From assembly GCA_013298815.1 (NCBI GenBank), contig JAAFJF010000026.1, forward strand, positions 1 through 41,096: DNA of 41,096 bases, given 5' to 3'. The stretch's first letter is position 1. Each line of letters opens with the position of its first letter. The notes under the pieces were generated by a model. The model was given only the letters and a program-made list of their open reading frames with translations, ran no database searches and had not been told where the DNA came from. Both the position numbers and the translations under genes were made by a program. Shown one piece after another: positions 34,353 through 41,096 of the stretch. This DNA comes from Polaromonas sp. (GTDB taxonomy: Bacteria; Pseudomonadota; Gammaproteobacteria; Burkholderiales; Burkholderiaceae_C).

Positions 34353-37300
34353 TTGCAACGGCGATGACAAACCCATATAACACCAACCCTATTCGCAAGA
34401 TGATCTCAGTCATATCACTTAGCAAAGTTCAAAGCTTCTTGGGCAAAACGTCTTATTGCTTAAATTTATTCACGAATCGTCTCCTGAAGCGTTTATTTTT
34501 AGTCCTGTTTGCAATTGGGCCGCAAGCGTGGGCAGCTGATCTTATGATTGAGGATGGCGTTGTTGTTAAGTTTGGTGCGGATGCTCAATTGGTCGTTCGT
34601 GACCGCATGCTATTTGGTAAAGCCATCACGCTGACCAGTCAAAAAGATGATGCTGTTGGCGGTAAACTTGGTGCTACACCGCAAGTTGCAGCTGTGGGCG
34701 ACTGGTCAGGATTAAGACTTGAGAAATCTTCGGTTGATTACGGTTCAATAAATTTGAACGACATAACCTTGCGTTATGCAGGTGCAATAGTTGGTAATAA
34801 AGCTACCGCAGCTCTTACTGTTCGTGCTGGAAATCCTAGCTATCAGTTCATCCAAATCACGGACAGTGCTGTTGGCTTAAGATTGCTAAATGGCGTTAAT
34901 CCGACCATTACAGACTCTAGTTTTTTGCGCAATAACGTGGGCATTGAGGCTGATGAGGATAGCGCTGCAACCATCACCAGCACACAGTTCGCAGGCAACG
35001 CAACTGTTGCTATAAACAACACAACACCTGCGACGATCATTGAAGCCGTAGGGAATTGGTGGGGACATAGTACAGGCCCTAAACAAACGATCGCAAATCC
35101 GCAAGGTTTAGGCGATATTGTTTCTATTGGAGTCAATACCTCTAATTTCTTGGTTTCAGCACCGTTGCTAAATCCAAATATAAGACTTGCGGCCCCAGCA
35201 CCTTACTATGACAAGCATAGTGTTTTATTAGACTTTTCATGTGTCAATGCTACCGAATATCGCATAGCTGAAGGTAATGCATTTGGTGGGGTAGCTTTCC
35301 AAGCCTTGGTCAATGGGCGCGGACAAACTACATTCATCACATCAGATGGAGATGGGCGTAAAGTCGTTAACATTCAATTCCGAAACGCATCCGGCGTTGT
35401 TACAACTGCCAGTCTTATAGGCGGGGTATTGATCGATACACAAGCACCATTGGTCACGATCACAAACCCTGCATCGGGAAGCGTAATCAGTCAACCAATC
35501 ACCATTGAAGCGCAAGCTGTCGATGGGGCAGGACTCTTGCAACTGCAATTCTTTATTGATAACGTATTGGTCAATTCGTTATCAAATTCACCCTACACAC
35601 ATTTTTGGGACACTGCTTTAAGTGCAAATGGCACGCACATCATCAAAGTTGTAGCGACAGATCTAGCTGGACGTACTAGTGAGCAAACTTCAACAGTTAC
35701 CCTGTCGCGCGCAGCGCCCGTTCCGGATGTTGTGGGTCCAGCAATCAGCAATATCAATGTAAACGGCGTTGCTTTAACCAATGGAACAAGCTTTGTTAGA
35801 AATGCAGAGTTGTCGCTAACAGCGATAGATCGTAGTGGGGTAGGCCGGGTTGAATTACTGGTTGACGGTGTTGTTAGTGCTTTTGGCGGCGATGTCGGAA
35901 ATAACAATTACAGAGTTCAGCTGAATCTAGATGGCATTGCGAATGGTTCTCATACGCTAACAATTCGCGCCATTGACTCTTTAGTGAATGTTTCGAATGT
36001 AAGTTACACAGTCTCAATTTCACATGCTGCACCCGAAGCGCCGACTTTAAATCAACCTGTAAATGGTTTAATCACCAGAAATGAGGTTATTGAAGTGGTT
36101 GGAATTGCGCAACCAAATAGTTCGGTTCAGCTATTCAACAATGGGAAAACAGTAGGTAGCGTTCTTACTGCGGCGAATGACGGAAGCTTCTCTGGCACAG
36201 TCAATCTGTTGGTTGGGGCAAATCAAATTCAAGCAACCTCTGCTGATTCTTACGGCATAAGCGTCAAGTCAAGCGCAGTATTAGCTACTTTAGATATTAC
36301 AGTTCCCGCAAGTCCTAAAAATCTAGTCGCCTTAGCGCAAGCTGCGGGAGTTGTGCGATTGAACTGGACACGCTCGACAGATCCAAATGCCACTGGATAC
36401 GATATATATCGTGCACCAAATATCTTTACTGCTATTAACGAAGCCGTAAAAATAAATTCAAACCCGTTAGAGGTAATCGCTTTTGACGATCTACCGCCTC
36501 AAGATGCAAGCTGGACATATCGCGTTGTCGCCGTAAACAACCTCGGCACACCGTCTTTACCGACTAATGCTGTTCAGGCAAACTCAGACAGTACTGCACC
36601 GAAAGCGATATCAATTGAATATTCAACCGCAGGGAAAATTGACATTGCTACCGGTAGATTTGGCCAAGGGCGCGTCACTGTTACCGTGACGACCAGCGAG
36701 CCTTTGCTATCACCGCCTTATTTATCCATTGTTCCTCAAGGCGGTGTGCCAATACCTGTAGATTTAACATCTACTGCAGCTTCCAAGTATTCAGGTGGTT
36801 TTTTAATCGATTCAAATACGCTGTCTGGCACGGCTAACGCTTTGTTTTCTGCAAGAGACGCGGTTGGTAATCGCGGTACAGACGTTGATGTTGGTGCAAC
36901 TTTAAAGATTGACACAGATGGCCCTCATTTGGTGGGCATTGTTTTAAGTCCTGCTTCACCAATAAAAAATGACCCAGCAAAAACTGTACAGGCAACTTTT
37001 AGCTTCATTAAAGCGCCGATTGCGATTCCTACAGTTAAATATCTGTTGTCTGGCGCCTCGCGTAGCCCAACAGTTGTAAGTGGTTTAACTCAGCTAAATG
37101 CCAGCACCTACACAGCCAACTTCACACTTCCGGCCGATGGCGGATTAGCTTCCCCAGAAGCATTGACCTTCAGCTTTCAATCGCAAGATGACCTGGGCAA
37201 TTTCTCTACAAAAGTCTCTGCGCTCAATCGCTTCCAAGTCTATCAAGGTAACCTGCCTCCCTTGGAAGCGCCTGCGGCCTTCGTTGCCAAAGCTCGCCCA

Positions 37301-37963
37301 GCCGGCAAAGTACGGCTAAGCTGGCAAGCGGTAGAGGAAGCTTTTGGATATCAAATATTCCGCCAAGGCCCAGGGCAAGCCACCTTGCAACCGCTTTCAC
37401 GTGCCAGTGGCATTGATTACATCGATCAAACACCCCAAGATGGTGCTTATAAATATGCCATTGCCACGATAAGACAATCTAATGCGCAAGAGTCAGTCTC
37501 TTCCCAAAGCGCAGCTGTCGATGTAACGACTAGCGCAACAGCACCTGGTGCGCCACAAAACCTAGCCTTACAGCTGACTGGGCAAGGCATTTATGCCACA
37601 TGGCAGCCACCCTTAGCGAGCACAGTTGATTATTACAACTTGTACCGCACAACAGGTACAAAAATAACCACTATTGATGGCTTAACACCCTACAAAACGC
37701 TGATTAAAAACCCTGTAACTTACGACACCAATCCCTCACCAACACAGGGGGCTTATGTTGTTACTGCTTTAGATTCCGCTGGCAATGAATCTGCAATTTC
37801 AAATTCGGTTTACCTGAATGCCAGTTTGCTACCAGTGAGAAATCTGAAAGTTGAGCAAATTAGCAATAATCTTCCCATCATTTCTTGGGAAGCCCCTAAC
37901 GGCAATATCACTGGATATCTCGTTTACGTTGGCTCTGAAGTTAACACCAACGCCTATTGCTGA
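34349..37963 (+). CDS. Giant exported surface protein 2, part 1 (frameshifted near 37.94 kb)
   Basis: 1204 codons. The signal peptide has a 47-residue N-region (KRLFLVLFAIGPQAWA-AD). It is followed by a right-handed beta-helix (about 70-270), two or three Big/Ig-like domains (DTQAPLVTITNPASGSVISQ...; GPAISNINVNGVALTNGTSF...) and four fibronectin type III domains (PKNLVALAQAAGVVRLNWTR..., AFVAKARPAGKVRLSWQA..., PQNLALQLTGQGIYATWQPP, VRNLKVEQISNNLPIISWEA). The last FN3 breaks off at GYLVYVGSEV. One base removed near 37940 joins it to the downstream frame as a 2125-residue protein. Confidence 0.8.
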   Translation: MIATAMTNPYNTNPIRKMISVISLSKVQSFLGKTSYCLNLFTNRLLKRLFLVLFAIGPQAWAADLMIEDGVVVKFGADAQLVVRDRMLFGKAITLTSQKDDAVGGKLGATPQVAAVGDWSGLRLEKSSVDYGSINLNDITLRYAGAIVGNKATAALTVRAGNPSYQFIQITDSAVGLRLLNGVNPTITDSSFLRNNVGIEADEDSAATITSTQFAGNATVAINNTTPATIIEAVGNWWGHSTGPKQTIANPQGLGDIVSIGVNTSNFLVSAPLLNPNIRLAAPAPYYDKHSVLLDFSCVNATEYRIAEGNAFGGVAFQALVNGRGQTTFITSDGDGRKVVNIQFRNASGVVTTASLIGGVLIDTQAPLVTITNPASGSVISQPITIEAQAVDGAGLLQLQFFIDNVLVNSLSNSPYTHFWDTALSANGTHIIKVVATDLAGRTSEQTSTVTLSRAAPVPDVVGPAISNINVNGVALTNGTSFVRNAELSLTAIDRSGVGRVELLVDGVVSAFGGDVGNNNYRVQLNLDGIANGSHTLTIRAIDSLVNVSNVSYTVSISHAAPEAPTLNQPVNGLITRNEVIEVVGIAQPNSSVQLFNNGKTVGSVLTAANDGSFSGTVNLLVGANQIQATSADSYGISVKSSAVLATLDITVPASPKNLVALAQAAGVVRLNWTRSTDPNATGYDIYRAPNIFTAINEAVKINSNPLEVIAFDDLPPQDASWTYRVVAVNNLGTPSLPTNAVQANSDSTAPKAISIEYSTAGKIDIATGRFGQGRVTVTVTTSEPLLSPPYLSIVPQGGVPIPVDLTSTAASKYSGGFLIDSNTLSGTANALFSARDAVGNRGTDVDVGATLKIDTDGPHLVGIVLSPASPIKNDPAKTVQATFSFIKAPIAIPTVKYLLSGASRSPTVVSGLTQLNASTYTANFTLPADGGLASPEALTFSFQSQDDLGNFSTKVSALNRFQVYQGNLPPLEAPAAFVAKARPAGKVRLSWQAVEEAFGYQIFRQGPGQATLQPLSRASGIDYIDQTPQDGAYKYAIATIRQSNAQESVSSQSAAVDVTTSATAPGAPQNLALQLTGQGIYATWQPPLASTVDYYNLYRTTGTKITTIDGLTPYKTLIKNPVTYDTNPSPTQGAYVVTALDSAGNESAISNSVYLNASLLPVRNLKVEQISNNLPIISWEAPNGNITGYLVYVGSEVNTNAYC

Positions 37964-40727
37964 TACAAACTTTACTGACACCGGTTTTACAGCTGGCGAG
38001 AGGCGCTATACGATTGCCACCGTAGATGCCAATGGCGTTGAAATGTCACGCAGTATAGATTTGCCCAAAGTGTCTACGCAAGTCACCTCTGGGTTACCCA
38101 TCAAACGCGGTGTGATGAATAAGTTGCAAGTTCAAGTTACAAACACTTCAGCAAGCACCCTAGAGGGTATGCGTGTTGTTATCCGTATACCAATCGACAA
38201 AGAATCTACTCAGTTCCAAGAGCATAAATCTGAAATGTTTGAACTTGCGAGTAATCAAACACGACTGATGCCAGTGATCGTTGGTGGATACGCTGATTTG
38301 CCTGGGGCACCACAAACGCAAGTCGGAGTTGAAATTGTTCCGCATGAAGGTGAGCTAATTAAGATTTCGCGCAATCAAGTAGTTGATGTGACTGAAGGTG
38401 CGTTGGTCGTAGGCATGGCAACAGAAGAATTTACGCGTGGTGCAACAGGAAAGCTCAAGCTAACGATTGAAAACACCTCTGCTGTTGATATAGAGTTAGT
38501 GACAGCGAATAACAATGGCGCTGATGATTCGACAGAGCTACGCTTCAAAATTTTGGATGCAGACGGCAATGTATTGTCAACCCAAGCGTATAAACAAGCT
38601 CTGGGCGCTAACGTTATCTCTCTGACAAATGGCCAAACTGTCGCTCGTATACCGGCTGGTACAAATTATGTATCCGATGTTTTTAACATCAATGTACCGC
38701 TGGTCAGCCCAAACAGCATTCGTGTCAAGCTAGAGGTTGACAAAATGCACTATCACACGGGTCAAGATGATGAAATCCAAATCGCTGGACGTGGTTCAGA
38801 AAAAACGGTTTCGCTGTTAGACACCGCGTATATAGGTGAAGTTACCAACGTCAACCCAATAAGCTCTTTCGGCGATAAAGACATCACCATCACAGGTCGT
38901 GCCATTGATCGCGCTTCGAAAGCACCTTTATCAAACACGCGACTGAAACTGGTTTTGAACCAACAAGGCTTTGAGCGTGTTTACAGCGTTTTGACTGATG
39001 CTACTGGTGAGTTTGTTTACACCTTTAAACCAACAGTCACTGATGCGGGTCTTTACAAAGTCAGCGCTATTCACCCAGACATCACCGATCGTCCTGAGCA
39101 AAAAAGCTTCACCATCAACCGCGTGACAGTCGGCCCCACGCCCTTTGCCTTAGATGTACCCAAAAATTATCCTTTTGACATTCCTTTTACAGCAACCGCT
39201 GGTGCCGGTACATCGGCAACTAATTTAAGGTTGACGATTGATGCGGCGAGCCAACCTACTGGTCAACTACCAGCTGGCATTACTACCAAGCTGTCATCGC
39301 CAGTCAATTTGGTAGAACAGCAAACTTTAAATATCCCTGTCACATTTACAGCAAACAACGAGGCACAACCATCTGGCAGCTTGATTTTCAACGTGATGAG
39401 TGACGATCATGCAGGTTCTCCACTGGGCCAGGTAAATGTTAATTACACACTGTCAGAAGCAAAACCTTATTTGGTTAGCACACCATCAATTGTCGAAACA
39501 GGTTTGGCACAGGGCAGCAGCCAAATAGAATCGGTCACCGTGAAGAACAACGGTTTGCAAGAAGCCTTGAATTTACAATTTAGTCTTTTAAAAGCTGATG
39601 GCTCGCCAGCGCCTAGCTGGGTAAGCCTTGCTACACAATCCAATGGCACATTAGCAATTGGTTCAAGTCGAATCATTGACATTAGTTTTACGCCTCCTAC
39701 TGGTACGGCTGAAGGTGTGTATGAATTCAAATTAGACGTAGTAGGAGACAATGTCCCTCGTCAATCATTGAATATTTACGCCAGTCTCACACAAAGCGGG
39801 AAAGGTAACTTGTTATTCAAAGCGTCTGACATATATACCGCGACGATTGGCAAAGATGGAAAGCTCATCGCTGGTTTGGCGAATGCCACTATCATCGTAC
39901 AAAACGAAGATGTACCAACCGTTCAGCAAGAGTTAGTGACAGACAGTCTCGGGGAAGCGCTATTCCAAAATTTGCCATCTGGTCGCTACAAGTTCCGTGC
40001 AAAAGCAGAAAATCACCAAGAATCTGCTGGACGCTTGCAAGTCAAGCCAGGAATCACTGCCAATCAATCTGTCTTTTTAAACTACAACCTAATCACTGTT
40101 GAGTGGTCAGTACGCGAAATTACCATTCAAGATCGTTACGACATCACGCTGACTGCTACTTTTGAGACCGATGTTCCTGCCGCAGTCGTTGTCATGCAAC
40201 CGCCAAGCATTAACTTGCCGAAAATGAATGTTGGTGATGTTTACTATGGCGAGCTTACTTTGACTAATTATGGGCTTATCCGTGCCAACAACGTGAAGCA
40301 ACAACTTCCCCAAAGTGATGCATTTTTCCGCTATGAGTTTCTTGTCAATGTACCAGCCAAGATAGATGCCAAAGAACGCATCACCATACCGTATCGCGTC
40401 ATTGCTTTGCAATCACTAGAAGCTGCGGCTAGCTCCCCAAACGCTTCGGGCGGCGGATGCTACAGCTACAGCAACACCATGAGTATCACATGCGATTTTC
40501 AATGCGCAAATGGTGCAACTTCTACATGCGGTGCCTCATCTTCATGGTTTTCAGTTAGTAATAGCAGCTGCCCAGCTGGTGGCGGAGGCGGAGGAGGCGG
40601 AGGTGGCGGAGGTTATGGCGGCGGCGGTGGAGGTGGTTATGGTGGCGGTGGCACTAGCACACCGATCATCATGAAAGGCAAAAAATGTGTCTTCATACCA
40701 AAAGGTGGCATGCAATGCGAAGGATAA
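37940..40727 (+). pseudogene. Giant exported surface protein 2, part 2 (continuation)
   Basis: The frame is open from 37851, but homologous sense starts at about 37940 (LTPTPIADTNFTDTGFTAGERRYTI, completing the FN3 domain). It goes on with CARDB-like and carboxypeptidase-regulatory-like domains (ITGRAIDRASKAPLSNTRLKL...TDATGEFVYTF; TDSLGEALFQNLPSGRYKFRAKAENHQ). The tail has Cys pairs (CYSYSNTMSITCDFQC) and a Gly-rich stretch before KGKKCVFIPKGGMQC. An apparent start at 37851 is in the other frame of the FN3 domain and is not believable. The stop overlaps the Rhs gene start. Confidence 0.75.
40577..40653 (+). repeat. GGN-type low-complexity tract
   Basis: Runs of GGCGGAGGCGGA and GGTGGCGG encode a near-continuous poly-Gly stretch with three Tyr residues. 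Such tracts change length by slippage. Length was read off as it stands. Confidence 0.75.
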
Positions 40728-41096
40728 ATAGCACCTCAATTCAAGATCAGAATACTGTTTCTGATTTTAAAAAAACTTCTGACGCATCGTCTTCAACTTA
40801 TTTGCGCAACATGAAATCAATAGCTTTATTCATAACAGCGTTTGCTGCATCAGTTGCTGGCTTTATACCCGCGCAAGCGCAAACTCCCAGCACACTAACC
40901 ATCAGCAAACCCAACGGCTACGCCACGACAGTAGCCAACGACTTCAACCACAAGACAGCACTAGGCGCGGTCAGATGGATGCGGATGTGGGACGGCTACG
41001 AATGGAAATTCAACCCCCATTGGGAAAGCCTATCGACCTCATGGGGTAACCTGACAGGCAGCCAAAGCGCCAACACCACGGTAGGAGACATTCCCG
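40715..41096 (+). CDS. Rhs-repeat protein, 5' end (cut by window edge)
   Basis: 127 codons visible. The ATG overlaps the end of the preceding frame by 13 bp. Signal peptide with a 33-residue N-region, then SIALFITAFAASVAGFIPAQA-Q. The mature part begins STLTISKPNGYATTVANDFNHKTALGAVRW and has EWKFNPHWESLSTSWGNLTG, typical of the N-terminus of Burkholderiales Rhs/YD-repeat proteins. These large proteins form a shell around a C-terminal toxin or surface domain. GC content rises at about 40885, as expected for an Rhs core. The variable C-terminal tip lies beyond the window. Confidence 0.7.
   Translation, partial: MRRINSTSIQDQNTVSDFKKTSDASSSTYLRNMKSIALFITAFAASVAGFIPAQAQTPSTLTISKPNGYATTVANDFNHKTALGAVRWMRMWDGYEWKFNPHWESLSTSWGNLTGSQSANTTVGDIP

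Noticed and set aside
37851-37939. Independent start of the 37851 frame
   Set aside because: Its first 30 residues are an out-of-frame reading of an FN3 domain; a frameshifted continuation explains the frame better.

Overview
The window looks like a chromosome segment of a betaproteobacterium of the order Burkholderiales, most likely Comamonadaceae-like (Rhodoferax/Polaromonas/Limnohabitans type). This rests on recognisable proteins and gene order (ygfZ divergent from mltG-tmk-holB-tatD; trxA-rho divergent from a PD-(D/E)XK nuclease/UvrD-helicase pair). No 16S rRNA gene or tRNA is present to confirm it.

Layout. (1) 1-6458: the 3' part of a repetitive DUF11/SdrD-B-type surface protein, coupled by an ATGA overlap to a 1104-residue outer-membrane barrel protein. 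(2) 6498-23663: a housekeeping block: thioesterase-GNAT fusion, ygfZ, mltG, tmk, holB, tatD, an exported ankyrin protein, rho, trxA, AddB-like nuclease, AddA-like helicase-nuclease, a flavoprotein and a D-2-hydroxyacid dehydrogenase. (3) 23664-28953: an accessory island: tyrosine integrase, AlpA regulator, an island protein with a possible early stop, a two-gene operon of unknown function (one product membrane-anchored and resembling the glycine-rich/DUF1399 family) bounded by two near-identical TGTGACACG palindromes, and a nucleotidyltransferase relic. (4) 29092-41096: an exported rhodanese-like protein without the catalytic Cys, two giant exported surface proteins (beta-helix, Ig-like, FN3 modules), each broken by one frame change, and the start of an Rhs protein.

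The strongest unexpected signal is a family of about 45-bp dispersed repeats (core GGCGTATTTATTGCCTGAGC). I find nine copies between 7.9 and 20.9 kb and none elsewhere. Seven lie inside genes (ygfZ, mltG, tmk, addB, three in addA), in both orientations, and are read through in frame, as Rickettsia palindromic elements are. A second family (ATTCCC-N8-GGGAAT, dRS3-like) is also inserted in frame in addB and addA. Other leads are the unknown island operon, a perfect 127-bp tandem duplication that switches off a surface gene and could reverse by recombination, and the rhodanese/surface-protein/Rhs locus itself.
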